Shown here: piece by piece, positions 22,188 to 34,590 of the stretch
How positions within the stretch are numbered: position 1 is the first letter of the stretch
How the letters are laid out: every line of letters starts with the position of its first letter
Assembly (NCBI GenBank): GCA_028583405.1
Contig: JAPTMU010000048.1
Location: forward strand, 710,383-774,382
Origin: Pogonophryne albipinna
Taxonomy: Eukaryota; Chordata; Actinopteri; Perciformes; Artedidraconidae
Reading direction: 5' to 3'
DNA: 64,000 nucleotides
Notes under the pieces: generated by a model
The model's database searches: none
What the model was told of the DNA's origin: nothing
Seen by the model: only the letters and a program-made list of their open reading frames with translations
Program-made: the position numbers and the translations under genes

Positions 22188-23855
22188 GTATAATAAGTAT
22201 GAACTCTTAGTAACAAAAGTAATATTTCTTATTTTTAAGTGGTATCATATTTTAAATGTTGGAACATTTACAGTGCCATGTCTTCTACTTACATTAGTCT
22301 CAAAGATTGAGGGAAGAAGAGAAGGGATCACTGCCCTCCACCTGCCAGCACCCAGCCAGAGGAGCGCAAACAACAAAAACAAGCAAGGTGTCCCGTCATG
22401 TACCTGGAAGTTTGGGTTAGCAAAATGGAGTAAGAGAGGGACTTGAAAAACCTTGGTGGCTCTCTACTCATGTTGTTACAGTTGTCTTGGTTACAGCTCT
22501 CAAGTATTTTTTTGTGCCATTTCCACATCTTTAGAAAATATGAAAAAATTGAAGTGAAATCAACCTCTTCTCTGGAGAACAAACTTCGATTTCTCTGTCT
22601 TGTGAGTTTGCAGTCTTGCAGTTTTGCTCCTCCACCTGTAACATCACTGCCATTCCACCTGCCATACAGTAGGCTACTAACAAGATTACTTATATAATAC
22701 AGTGATAGAATACATGTTTAGTATGCTTACTTATATAAAACAGTAGTATTAAACTTACCTTGTGTTTTCACTCTCACTTAAGTACCATAGTTCCTACACT
22801 GTTGGTGGGATTTAACTTCAGTACAAACCCTTCACCTCCACATCTCTGGTCCCGTCCGTCTATTTTTTATTTAAATCTCAGGATTATTGTAAAAAAAAAA
22901 AAAGGTGTTTTATGATATTTATTTTAAATTGTACTTCTGTTATAAAATAAGAATCCTGTTGTGGTGAAGGTTTGGGGCCTCCTGCTGCAGACACTTAACA
23001 TGGAACAAATAATAAATAAAATCAACTGTGTGTAATCACTCGTTTAATTATTTTTACTTAATAATACAAATATTTAACAAGGCCTGTAAAATGCATTTTG
23101 GCCGAACACATGAATACATTTAATGATATTTCATAAACACAGACATACTAAAAGATCATTTGAATTACTTTATGTACTGCTAGGTAACTTCATCTTAAAT
23201 CATAGAGCCTATAAGAGTTTGGTTGTTGATTGTTATCATTAATTAAAATCTGAAAAGTCACTGAAATAAATAAGTAGAAAGTAAAATATCTGCCTTTAAA
23301 ATGCCGTGGAGTAAAAGTAAAAGGTGGCATAAAACAGACATACTTATATTAAGTACAAATACCTTAATTTTATTACAGTTTTTGAGGAAAAGTACCAAGT
23401 AACTTTCCAATCCTGATTATTTTCCATTATTTTTGTCACACAAAGTCACTGTACAGACCTTTAAACGCTTCGCGCGGCCTGAAACGACCTCCGAGACGTC
23501 ACGTAATTTCTTGTAGATGTGCTCGTTTTTCAATATGCGCAATTTTACGGGCGGTGACATTAACTTATCTCCATCTGCACGCATTTGTAAATGTACCCCA
23601 CTTCCTCCCTCTTTGTTAAAACATGATATAAACGTATGTGCGTTTGTTTAAAAAAAAAAAAAAATGCTCTTAACATACACGGTGATACAGCTCCGACACC
23701 GCCCACACGGGGTGCACAGTACATCAAAACAAAGTTAATTTATCTAACGTTCCTCTACAGAGAAATTCCATCCATTCCGTCCATGGATGTAAAGATCTGC
23801 TTCGACTTCCACAGCGGAAAACTACACACTTCAGCAGAGCAAACCGGAACCTGGA
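22188..23855. other. non-coding stretch after the THAP fragment
   Basis: No further THAP-gene exon could be supported. AATAAATAAA-type poly(A) signals near 23010 could end a transcript. The rest is AT-rich. Confidence 0.35.
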
Positions 23856-24545
23856 GGCGGTATAAAGTAACTAAGTACATCAACTCAAGCTCTGTACTTA
23901 GGTACAATTTTGAGGTACTTTGACTTTACTTGAGTATTTTAATATTAGGCTATTTTGTACTTCTACTCCACTTCAGTTCAGAGGTAAATTGTGTACTTTT
24001 ACTCCACTACATGTATCTACTACCTTTAGTTACTTTCCAGATCTGGATGAATGATGTGAAATATAATCAAGTCTTAAATCAGTAGCCTACAATAGGCCTA
24101 TCTGAGTACTTCTACTTCTACTCAAGTACAATATCTGAGTAGCCTACTTATGCTTTTACTCAAGTACAATATCTGAGTAGCCTACTTATGCTTTTACTCA
24201 AGTACAATATCTGAGTAGCCTACTTATACTTTTACTCAAGTACAAGATCTGAGTACTTATACTTTTACTCAAGTACAATATCTGAGTATTTCTACTTTCA
24301 CTCAAGTACAAGATCTGAGTACTTCTACTTTTACTGAAGTACAAGATCTCAGTAATTCTACTTTTACTACAAGATCTGCGTACTTCTACTTTTACTAAAG
24401 TACAAGATCTGAGTACTTCTACTTTTACTCAAGTACAAGATCTGAGTACTTCTACTTTTACTGAAGTACAAGATCTCAGTAATTCTACTTTTACTACAAG
24501 ATCTGCGTACTTCTACTTTTACTAAAGTACAAGATCTGAGTACTT
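23856..24545 (-). repeat. minisatellite-bearing MITE-like repeat (inverted copy)
   Basis: Sequence of the type TACTTTTACTCAAGTACAAG, repeated in ~33-bp units (24100-24545), is preceded by a shared non-repeated arm (GTTCAGAGGTAAATTGTGTAC). The same arm and array occur in the opposite orientation at 29960-30620 and 31945-32395, so this is a dispersed element rather than a local expansion. Confidence 0.7.
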
Positions 24546-25319
24546 CTTAAGTTCTTTCACCTTCGGGCAAGAGACGTAGTATGAAATGTAAAAGTGTTCA
24601 AAAGCAAATATGAAAAATGAATATGTTAAAGTATGAGGTAGTAGGCTACTTGTGCTGAAGTCTTACCTTTCGATCACAGCATATTGTTAAAGTGGTTTTA
24701 ACCTGTTATCCTCCTGAGTCTTACAGTTTTAATGTTGTTATTGTGTTTTGTGTTTACTGTATCTCATTTAATGTTTTGTATGTGTATTTTACACTCTGCT
24801 TTGTCCATTGTTCTTGTCATTGCATGTATCTTTTAGCACCGTGACTCATGGATAGGGGGTATCGTTTGAATTTCCACGATTCTGATTCCGATTCCGATTC
24901 TACTTTTCGATTCCGATTCTTAACGGTTCTCAATTCCGATTCTTTGAGGGGAAGGGTAAAAAAATGATACATGCTTCTTCCACCAAAAAAAATTACATTT
25001 ATTCGAGAAACTTTTACACAGTTTAGTTTACAGTAATATTCACATTAATCAGTCTGTTTATATTCACTGCTATGTAACTGACCTGAGAACCACTGAAGCT
25101 ACAACAGTCCAACCTTTAAAGGAAACCCACCTCCTATTTAAAAACAGTTCTTGTTGAGAAAAATAAGCATATCTGCCTTCTCAGGCATACCGGGAAGAAA
25201 TGTTTGAACATTTTGAAGCAAAATGCTTCAATCTGGTGCACTTTAAGCAGAATGACTAGAGACTAGATCTAGGGGGTACAACTCTAAACACCCATATGAA
25301 AAAGATCGGTTTACATTTG
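24546..25319. other. repeat-like non-coding stretch
   Basis: Contains GATTCCGATTCCGATTCTAC-like short repeats at 24875-24955 within a block that looks like a hAT-type terminus (GGATAGGGGGTATCG). No gene. Confidence 0.35.
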
Positions 25320-26055
25320 AATAATTAAATAAGTATGTGAACATAACCAATAACCCATAGCCAATAACAAATACATGTAACGTATTTTATTTTTGTTGTT
25401 CATTCATATCTTATTTTACTATTTTATTTATGCATATGTTTTTATCTCTCCAGTTTAAAACGATATGTCTGGTTTACTGTCCTATAGTATACATTGGAAT
25501 GATTTCAAACCTGTTTTATCCCAATCATTATAAAGGTGTGCCTTGGAAATATGTGTTCTAAACGTTTGAGACCCACTGAGATAACTTAGACTAAAGTGAA
25601 CTATCTAAACACTCAGAGTCCTTTACCTCACTGAGCTGTAGTTATCAGCCTCAGTCTGACTGGAGAGGACTCTCCCTCCACATCATTGTAGAAACATCTT
25701 CTTCTTCCGTTAGAGCAGCTAGCACCAGATGCTAATAACAACAGCGCCGGTACCGGTGCACCCTCCCTTTCTCCCTCGCTCACTCGCACTTTGGCTGTGA
25801 GCTGCGGGTGCCAGATAAGCCAACATCCCCCATTTTCATCACTTGCAGCGCCCATCGTACAGGGCGAATGAAAAGTGTAACCGGGGTGAAAAGGGTGTTA
25901 CATTTACTTAATTATGAATATTGTTACATCAAGGCCAAAAATTAGGATGAGCCCCAACGGTCAAAACTTTTTTTCCCTCCCAGAGCTGTCAGCGCAGCGC
26001 CTCCCAGATCTGGCGCCCTAGGCGAACATCTATAATGCCAGTGCAACGGGCCGGC
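25320..26055 (+). mobile_element. partial copy of the 12277-13509 element
   Basis: AAATAAGTATGTGAACATAA through CAACGGGCCGGCCCT matches the 12670-13435 region with small indels. The termini seen in the full copy are absent here. It abuts a different repeat that begins GGGGCCTCATTTATAACG. Confidence 0.7.
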
Positions 26056-27168
26056 CCTGGGGCCTCATTTATAACGCCGTGCGTAGGATTCACGTGGGAA
26101 GGTTGCTTACGTAGTAGAAATCCAAAAAATAGGTACAGAAATTTTCCGACATTTTCCGATTCACCAAACATTGCGTACCGGCGAGGAAAGTGCGTACAGC
26201 ACTTCCTACGCTGGTTTCCCTTTATAAATCACAACCGACTCGAAATGCGGTGCAGCTTTTGCGGGCTTCACGTAACGCCCATATTTGCCTATAAATAGTC
26301 AAAGAAACGCCCATTCATTCATTTTGACTGACTTTATGAAGAAGATCGCAGGAAATGACGACAGAACAGCTAAAAAAGACGTCTCACACCGTGTCAGATT
26401 TTGGTTATTTTGGGGAGGTGGAGATAAATCATATTGTTTGGTGGATGCCGTTTGAACCAGAGTAGCAGCATGGAGGTCGGATCGTCACCAACATAAATAA
26501 ATAAGTGGTCCGAGACCCCTCCTTGATGAGAGACTTTAAGAAATGATCGGGGAATCCCTCCGGAGTGGAGTCATGACGACTGGATCTGAATTATGTGTTT
26601 GTATTTGGTGGCTTGTGTTACAGCTGTCGATCAGCTGTGCGCAGCGTCTCCACTGCAGCAACTCTATATCCACCAGTTAAAGGAAATACAACTAATGTGT
26701 TGTTTTATTAGCTGTACAATTTACCACACATGGTGTTCTTAGTTTCCATACCTCCTGTGTTTTACGAGCGACTTATCAAGTCTTAGCAAACGGCATAAAA
26801 CATGTTTAAACATGGTAGTATATAAAACCATGCTCGTATCTACAACCTATAGAAATGCAACACGGCGTCAGTTTAGACGTAATTCTGTCCTTCTGCTTAT
26901 CGTATAATTTATGAGAAAACATTTCATAACATTATCACAACATATTCGAGGTGGTTTTAAATAACATATCCGTATTTATTTATTTCTCCAAGTTATGTGT
27001 TTGTGTGCACTGAGGAGTCTCAAACAGGCGTTTGTTTAATCATTTTAAGATTGGCTTCAATCAATGTTTGAAAATGAATTATTCATATATTTATATTCTT
27101 TTCCTTATACATGTTGTTTTGTTTCTTTCCGTTAACCGTCAAGTGGGAAATAAGTATTTTTTTGTGTT
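26056..27168. other. repeat-like non-coding stretch
   Basis: Begins with GGGGCCTCATTTATAA, a phrase that recurs at about 31194, and has no supported coding region. It may be the left part of an element later split by the insertion at 27177. Confidence 0.3.
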
Positions 27169-27176
27169 TCTGTTAG

Positions 27177-28994
27177 CATGGGCGTCGCAGCCATTATATG
27201 AGGGTGGGACAAGTCCCCCCCACTTTTTCAAATGATTAGTTTAGACCCCCCCACTTTTACCATGTGGAAAGTCCGTGAATCGGTCTATCCACTCGCCGCA
27301 CTCTGTAGAGCGCTGTGTCAGTGCTTCACTATCAACTCCATTCCATAATAAGTAATCGGGCAGTTCGATGTGTGTAGAGGTGTGTGTGGTTAACACGTAG
27401 CAGCCTGCAGTCATTCTTAAGCTGTTCTGATGAAGGTAAACACAACGAAGGCGGTGCGTAAAAAGGCACAGCTCTTTACCCGCTGGTGCTGCACTTCTCA
27501 GAGGCGGAGTATACGTCCCGCTGCCTCCTGATGCTGCCTGCAGCCTTTTCATGAAGTGAAGGATGTTTTCCTTCAAACAGCTGCGGGCAGCAGATACTGT
27601 GAGAGTCCCGGACATGAATTCATAGATCAAGGCAGACTGGTTTACTCTGCTGTTTTGCCAATCCGGTGCTTAAACAAATAGCTCTACACCCCTGGCCGAC
27701 ATGTCCTTAAAATGAAGTCAGAGTTTGAAATATATCTCAAATAATGTATGCACTGCCATTTCCCCACATCAACATAACAGTCTGCAATGAAACGGTTGTC
27801 TCCTGTGCGCTCCTCTTCCTACTTGGCGCACCGGTAACTTTCTCGTGCGCACGAGAGGCTGAGACCAGGCTGAGCCACAGCTGAGACCAGGCTGAGGAAC
27901 ATCACAAAAGCCATTTTCAACGGCTATCTGGTGAAAGATGAACTAGGCTACTGGATGAAATAATATGACTGGTATAGGTAAGAAAATTAAACACGTTTTG
28001 AAAAAAATATTATGATAAAATATTTTTATATATTTATAATTCTGCAAATATTACGATAAACTCACAGCTATTTCGCGGCCCGGCAGTAACACCTGGGGGT
28101 TGGGAACCCCTGCTTTAAGGTACTCTCTCTCAAAATGGTAATTTGCATTATGTTTTAATTATACTTCTTATCATTCAGAAGCTTTTTGTGTGTGATTATG
28201 TTTTACTGAGTGCTTATAGGCCATTTCCATCCCAGTATTCAGTTAACTGTTTATTTTCTGTGCACATTATAAACTAGCTAATATTCTACTGCTTGGGACT
28301 TTGAGTCTTCAAAATGTCCAATGTCACAGACTGGGACTTACTTTAGAGTCAGTTGTATTTACATTCAGTATGACTTGTTATGATTCAATGTTGATGAAAG
28401 GGAAATGACAGTTTCCCTTTCATCAACATTGAATCATCATCTCATCCCAGAGTGTTAAGGAAATCAGTGGGGATATTGAAAAGGAAACATTTCAGTCAAG
28501 GGGCATCATATGACCAATATAGACAGAAGAGCAACATTTATTTGAACATTTAAGTCAATGATACCATTCCTAGGTGAACTTAACATCTGTATGGAGTCAG
28601 ATCAGTCTCAATATTAATACATGCTCACAGAAGGATTCACAAATGTATTTTGCGATTTATATATAAATGACTCTCCACAACAATATCTCTCAATGCACTC
28701 ACAAATATGTATTGTTGTATATAAATGTACAAAAAATGGGCATTTAAACTGCTTTTTATTAATTCAAAGACGGCTCTGAATTAATAATCAAATATGTTTC
28801 CTTTCTTTACTACTGGATGAAATTACAAAATGTACCCATCATTTTCCTCATGCTAGTATAGCCACAGAAAAGTATCAAACCACCTGTTAAAACGCACCAG
28901 AATACAGGAAATCTATTTTATTTCGTGGGGGAGGACCCCCACACCCCCCTTTAAAAATGTCCCCCCCACATTCAGGATGCTTCCTACGCCCATG
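27177..28994 (-). mobile_element. hAT-like element copy B with perfect TSD
   Basis: It starts CATGGGCGTCGCAGCC and ends GCTTCCTACGCCCATG, with an exact 8-bp duplication TCTGTTAG at 27169-27176 and 28995-29002. It is the reverse-orientation relative of copy A (14164-21119). Part of its interior (about 27650-28111) differs from copy A and ends GGGTTGGGAACCCCTG, a common hAT-type terminus, so another element was probably inserted there. No transposase frame. Confidence 0.85.
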
Positions 28995-29002
28995 TCTGTT
29001 AG

Positions 29003-29959
29003 TATCCTAAGATAATGTTATGTTTGGCTGTGAAGAAAAAAATAAATATATATTATTATTATGAAGGGCAGACCATCTATTTGTTTTTTGTTTTTTTAGA
29101 AAGGGGCAGGTCACATAAGATTTTATTCTTCTCCCTGCTCCTTTTCGCTCAATGGTAGTCATGTTTTGTGGCAATTATTGTACATTTTGTTTTGCGTACC
29201 ATGAGCGGGACAAATAAAAATGAAATATATGATAAATGAGAGGTAACATTTTATTTATGGTATTATTTCCACATATTTCTCTCCATTCTTCCTTCTGCCA
29301 ACGGGGTCGCAGTTTCTCGTCTCCCGTTTTTGTGCTTAGTGCGTACGCATGTGTTAGAGTTTGCGTGGAGGACCGCACGTTTTCCAATCAAGTTCAGGCA
29401 TGAGAATCACTCACCTTTCGGCGAAATTCGCCGTTTTGAATCCAAAATAGGTCGTTTGTGTGATTCATGTAGATCTGCAATAAAAATATTTTTGGGGTAT
29501 GGGGGGGTCTGGGACCCGGAGTAATCTGCGGCCGCGAGCTGTTATGTGCCATCATGACACGCATGGTGTTCTTTTTTTATATATTATAATGCAGCGCGAG
29601 CTGTGTGCTCGAGTCTTCCTGCCTGTCGGCTCTGCTCATGGATGTATTATAAGGCTCTGCTGCTCCGCGAAGATGGTCTAGCTTCAGCAGCTACAATACC
29701 TACGGTGCGTTCGTTAATATTAACTATGTGGTCCGGAGTCACTGTGGCACAGACTGGACCGCTGGTGAACAGCTGTTAGAACGGGCCGTTCAGGTGTTCA
29801 GAGCAGAGCTCACTGTCGGAGCGGCAGAGCGTGATGTGAACTGAAAAGTTTTTCTGTCGCAATATTATCGTTGAGCTGGCTAACTAGCATACATTGTCAC
29901 TCTCTGCTAACGTTAGCTTTAGCCTTAGTTTTCTAATAGTTTTTTTTTCATAGGCTATA
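29003..29959. other. non-coding stretch
   Basis: No supported gene. Contains a T-rich run at 29085 and moderately CpG-containing sequence at 29700-29850 without a recognisable exon. Confidence 0.3.
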
Positions 29960-30620
29960 AACGGAGGTGGTATAAGTATAGATATTGTACTTGAGTAAAA
30001 GTAGAAGCACTCAGATCTTGTACTAGAGTAAAAGTAGAAGTACTCAGATCTTGTACTTGATTAAAAGCAGAAATACTCAGATCTTGTACTTGAGTAAAAG
30101 TAGAAGTACTCAGGTCTTGTACTTGAGTAAAAGTACCAGAGTGTAGGAATACTCTGTTAGTAAAAGTACTGCATTCAAAATGTTACTCAAGTGAAAGTAG
30201 AAAAGTATTCTCATCAAAATATAGTTAAAGTAGCGACAGTAAAAGTAGTCGTTGTGCAGATTGGTCCATTTCAGAATAATATATATGATATGTTTTATAA
30301 TGATTGATCATGAAAGTGTTCTCAAAGCTGGTGCAGCTAGTTTGAATGACTTTGTATACTGCAGGGTAGCTTGTGAATTTACTCCAGGTGGAACTAAAGT
30401 CTGATTTAACACTTGATTAGATTTCACATCATTCATCCAGATCTGTAAAGTAACTAAAGGTATTAATACATGTAGTGGAGTCAAAGTACACCATTTACCT
30501 CTGAACTGTAGAGGAGAAGAAGAACAAAGTAGCAAAACATTGAAATACTTAAATAAAGTACAAGTATCTCAAAATTGTACCCAAGTATAGTACTTGAGTT
30601 TATGAATTTAGTTACTTTAC
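29960..30620 (+). repeat. minisatellite-bearing MITE-like repeat, copy 2
   Basis: About four ~33-bp units of the type TACTTGAGTAAAAGTAGAAG are followed by the shared arm with TTTACCTCTGAACTGTAG. Same family as 23856-24545 and 31945-32395. Confidence 0.7.
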
Positions 30621-31439
30621 ACCAGATGCCATAAAGATAGAAAGACTAAGCTTTGCACAGAGGCATGACAATAGATTTTCAAAATGCTCAACAGTGCTGC
30701 CAAAATTATAAAATGACTGCTACACAATTAAAATAAATGCTTTTATATATTTCTATTAGATGTGACTCTTTAGCGTTTCTGTTATTATTACCACTGCTGC
30801 TTTAGTTGTTTTGACTGCTAACATCCTGTTATTCCTCATTTTAAAGCCGATATTCCGTGGGGTCGGGGGGCTCGGGTCCTTGTCACCTTTTCCATACCTG
30901 ATGAGTTTGCATCCCTGATAATACTTAGTAAGGAGGCCATAATATTTTTGACTCATGGCTGAAGTTAAGTTTCTCCAGCTCCCCAGGTTGGCAAAAAAAT
31001 GCATCTCAAAATGCATCAGATTTATGCTTTAAAATATGGAATATTCAACATTTTCTTCCGGGGGAGCATTCCCCCGGACCCCCCTAGAGGGATAATATCC
31101 TTCTCACCTTTTTCACCCCTGACCCGTTTTCATGCCTGCAAGTTAGTATTTTATAAATCGCAAACATTGCGCAGAAACTGGCGTAAGAAACCTGGGGCCT
31201 CATTTATAAAGGGATATACGCAACAATCTCGGTGCCCAACCCTACTCATGTTTGTTAATCTGTAAAACCCAGTGAGACAAACCCTTTTGTGATATATAAA
31301 TAAGCTTTGATTTAAACCTGAATCAGCCACCTTTAAAACTTCTTACTGAAAGCTTTTCTTCTCATAAAATGTCTTATCATAATCTGTAATTAGATGTAAA
31401 GTTGTTTAAATACTCTCTTTCCAAACATAAACGTTGCTG
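30621..31439. other. repeat-like non-coding stretch before AASS
   Basis: Holds GGGGGAGCATTCCCCCGGAC (31060-31080), a short perfect-like palindrome of a type common in fish MITEs, and CTGGGGCCTCATTTATAA at 31192. No gene. Confidence 0.35.
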
Positions 31440-31580
31440 TTTGGCTTTATTTTGAAAGTCTGCCCGGAAACGGATTAGTTTACCGTGCGGAAGGATCACC
31501 TCTGCGTGACTCTCCGGAGCCCCTTCCTCACTTTCCCTCTGCAGGAGACGGCGTGGTGAACTGAAGCCCGGCCACAAAAG
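31440..31580 (+). promoter_or_regulatory. likely AASS promoter/non-coding exon 1
   Basis: A locally GC-richer stretch ends in a consensus donor (CACAAAAG|GTGAGTTTG; GT at 31581-31582). It lies 3.5 kb upstream of the first coding exon, in the same orientation. No in-frame start matching AASS is present, so it would be 5' UTR. No TATA box is evident. The exon start is not determinable. The link to AASS is an inference from position, orientation and donor. Confidence 0.4.
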
Positions 31581-31944
31581 GTGAGTTTGACCCGGACGCT
31601 TCTCCACATGCAGCCGCTGATCGATCCAAGTATCGGTACTTTATTTATTGTGTAAACATGAGGAAGTGTTGAAGTGTTGGATCTGACCTAAGAGTCTGCA
31701 GCTGGAGGTTAAAGCTGCCTCAAACTCCATTCACTGTGTTACCCATTTAAATCTCCTTTCTGAGGGAGTAAGTGCTGACTTTTACTTTACTGTGAGTTCA
31801 TTGTTTATATAACATTTAAATATCGCCGTGTCGCACTGACATTAACACAGTGGCTGTCAATACTAGACAAGGCTCAGGATTATAGTATTGTTTTAAAGTG
31901 TTTAGCAAACATAGTGGGTTTCCACTGGTTCCCAACATGAGGTC

Positions 31945-32395
31945 TGTGCAGAGGGGGAAGAAGTACAACGATCTGTTACTTAAGTCAAAGTAGAAGTACT
32001 CAGGTCTGTTACTTGAGTAAAAGTATAAGTAATCCAATCTTAAACTTTAGTAAAAGTAGAAGTACTGACATCTTGTACTTGAGTAAAAGTATAAGTACTC
32101 GGATCTGTTACTTGAGTAAAAGTAGAAGTACTGACATCTTGTCCTTGAGTAAAAGTAGAAATACTCGGATCTGTTACTTGAGTAAAAGTAGAAGTACTCA
32201 GATCTTGTACTTCAGTAAAAGTAGAAGTACTCAGATCTTGTTTGTCTGATTTAACACTTTATTATATTTCACATCATTCATCCACATCTGTAAAGTAACT
32301 AAAAGTATTAAGTACATGTAGTGGAGGAAAAGTACACCATTTACCTCTGAACTGTAGAGGAGTAGAAACCACTAAAGGTAAAAATTGAAAGTACC
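31945..32395 (+). repeat. minisatellite-bearing MITE-like repeat, copy 3
   Basis: Nine or so ~33-bp units (CTTGAGTAAAAGTAGAAGTA) followed by the shared arm (ATTTACCTCTGAACTGTAG). It lies in the 5' UTR intron of AASS if the non-coding exon is correct. Because 33 is a multiple of three, the array keeps a spurious open frame. Confidence 0.75.
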
Positions 32396-33581
32396 TCAAT
32401 ATGCTGGGATTAATCAAGGTGGACATGGGAATAAAATAGAGCAAATAATTAGCCAAATTCATTCAGTTTGAAATGTGTACTGTTTTTTAAATTGATTTAA
32501 ACTACTTCGCTAACATTCCCACTCTTTGTAACCCTGAACCACCAATTAACATTTGTTTAATCTATAACCAAACCAGTGTTAAAACAATCATTTACACAGG
32601 GAAGCTATATGTGCTAAGCTATGCTAACCAAATGCTAACTGAACTCTTATATTTAACATAGTTATCAGAGTCATATCAATATCAAAGATAGCACTCTGTA
32701 TTACACTGAGCACCTTTTACACACATTCACAATAAGATGTTATTAACTGGAATAATCAGAATCAAGTTTATTGACAGCTACGTTTACAAGGAATTAGCTT
32801 TGATGCTATGATGGTGCTAACATAATCAACATACGAATATAAGTTGTAAGAGAAGTTCAAACCTTTAGCATTAGACATAAAGATACGTTTTTATATCAAA
32901 TTTAAATATACAGAATATACCAAAACACTCAGTACAATGAATATATGACAAACTGAAGTGTGTTGTATTTTAAAGTGAAGGGCTGTGCAGAAAATATATT
33001 CAGAAATATGTGCAAATTAGGAGGAGTGTTTCTCTTTGGCTTTATTCTAAACACCTGGATATTTATTGTTGTGCATGTGCTGCTCATGTCTTTAAACCCT
33101 TCATGGTGTGTTTTATGTCCTCAGCAGTTGAACTAGTGTGTTGTATTTTTCTGTTTGGTTGTTTCTTCTGGTCCTCGAACACCACCTGTCCTGCAGCAGC
33201 TCTCTCCCAGCAGCAAACTTTACCCGACCTCTGACCTCTTGAGTCATATTTCATCCTGACTGTCAGGTTTTATTCCCACTCTGTTTTGTCCGACGTACAA
33301 CAACGCACGGTGCAAAGAAACCTCTCAGAGCTGTTGTTTTATGATATTATCTCTATTGGCTTTGTGTAATTGTTTATGTCAGTGTGTGTCGAAGTGCTGC
33401 AACTAATCAATATTTGTTTAACCTGTTTATTTGCAGATTTCTGTTTTTAAAATGAATGGTTTGTGTTTCAGTTTTGAAGGTCCATGAAAATGTGTCTTTA
33501 TATCCACTCAAAAAGTATCCTATAATACATGTTCATAGTAGTTTAGGTTGGTCTTTTACTATGAATACTAACTTATTCTGT
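32396..33581. other. non-coding, presumed AASS 5' intron
   Basis: AT-rich sequence without a supported gene or bounded repeat. Confidence 0.4.
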
Positions 33582-33923
33582 GTATTTATTAGAGATGGCA
33601 AATCCGGATCATTTTATGGACTCGGAGTCTTCTGAGTCAATCATTGAAGAGATCCGGATCATACGAGTCATTTGAGTCATTTGAGTCATATGAGTCAGCA
33701 TGACCAAGACCGTAGAAATCCTACCGGTGAAACCGAAAAGTTGTTGCATTTAACCAGCATATTAAACTAACGTTACATTAACCTCCGCTACACAGTGTCT
33801 TTTGCTTTAATAAAACATGTGTGTGTGTGTGCATTTTAAAAAATAAGTGTTTTGCATTATATGTATATAGTTATTTTAATATGTTCCTGTACTTAAGCTA
33901 ATTTTGCACAATTGTGTTTTCAT

Positions 33924-33924
<1 letters not shown>

Positions 33925-33958
<34 letters not shown>
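33925..33958. repeat. (TAA)n microsatellite
   Basis: About eleven uninterrupted TAA units. Confidence 0.95.
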
Positions 33959-34308
33959 TGTATAATTACATTTTATATATTCTAACTGTTTTGCAATTTT
34001 CTATCATTTGTTTCTTTTTGTGTGCCATGTTCAAAATAAACGAGTTTCCAAGTAAGATCCTTATTGGAAATGCAGCTATTATTACAGGAGACTGTTGCAC
34101 AACATGAACATTGTGTTAGAAGTCTACACTGAAACTTAATTTAGAGTCGGAAAAATCGCGGGATCCGTGAATCCAGGTCAATGATCGAGAGAGACCAGTA
34201 GCCTACGAGGACTCAGAGCCGTAACATATAGCAGGCAGCAGATCCAGAGATCCAGCAGACTCGTCCCCATGCACGAATCTACAGCAGACTCAGCCCCTCC
34301 TCCGGCTC

Positions 34309-34590
34309 GCACAACTCCCGCGAGTCCCACGGCTCCCGCGAGTCCCACGGCTCCCTCGAGTCCCACGGCTCCCGCGAGTCCCACGGCTCCCGCGAGTCCC
34401 ACGGCTCCCGCGACGAGTCGCAGCAGACTCAGAGATTTGCGGACTCACGGCTCACTCACGGCTCACGGCTCACTCACGGCTCCCGCGAGTCCAACGGCTC
34501 CCGCGAGTCCCACGGCTCCCTCGACGAGTCGCAGCAGACTCAGAGATTTGCGGACTCACGGCTCACTCACGGCTCACGGGACTCTCGCGG
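34309..34590. repeat. 18-bp GC-rich tandem array in hairpin loop
   Basis: Repeated GGCTCCCGCGAGTCCCAC units, with two longer GACTCAGAGATTTGCGGACT blocks, occupy the loop between 67-bp inverted arms. The period is a multiple of three, so a low-complexity frame (SPTAPA repeats) is open but is not a gene. Confidence 0.8.

Noticed and set aside
27241..27630. 129-codon minus-strand frame
   Set aside because: It lies wholly inside the hAT-like element copy B and shows no transposase or other known motif; possible relic at most.
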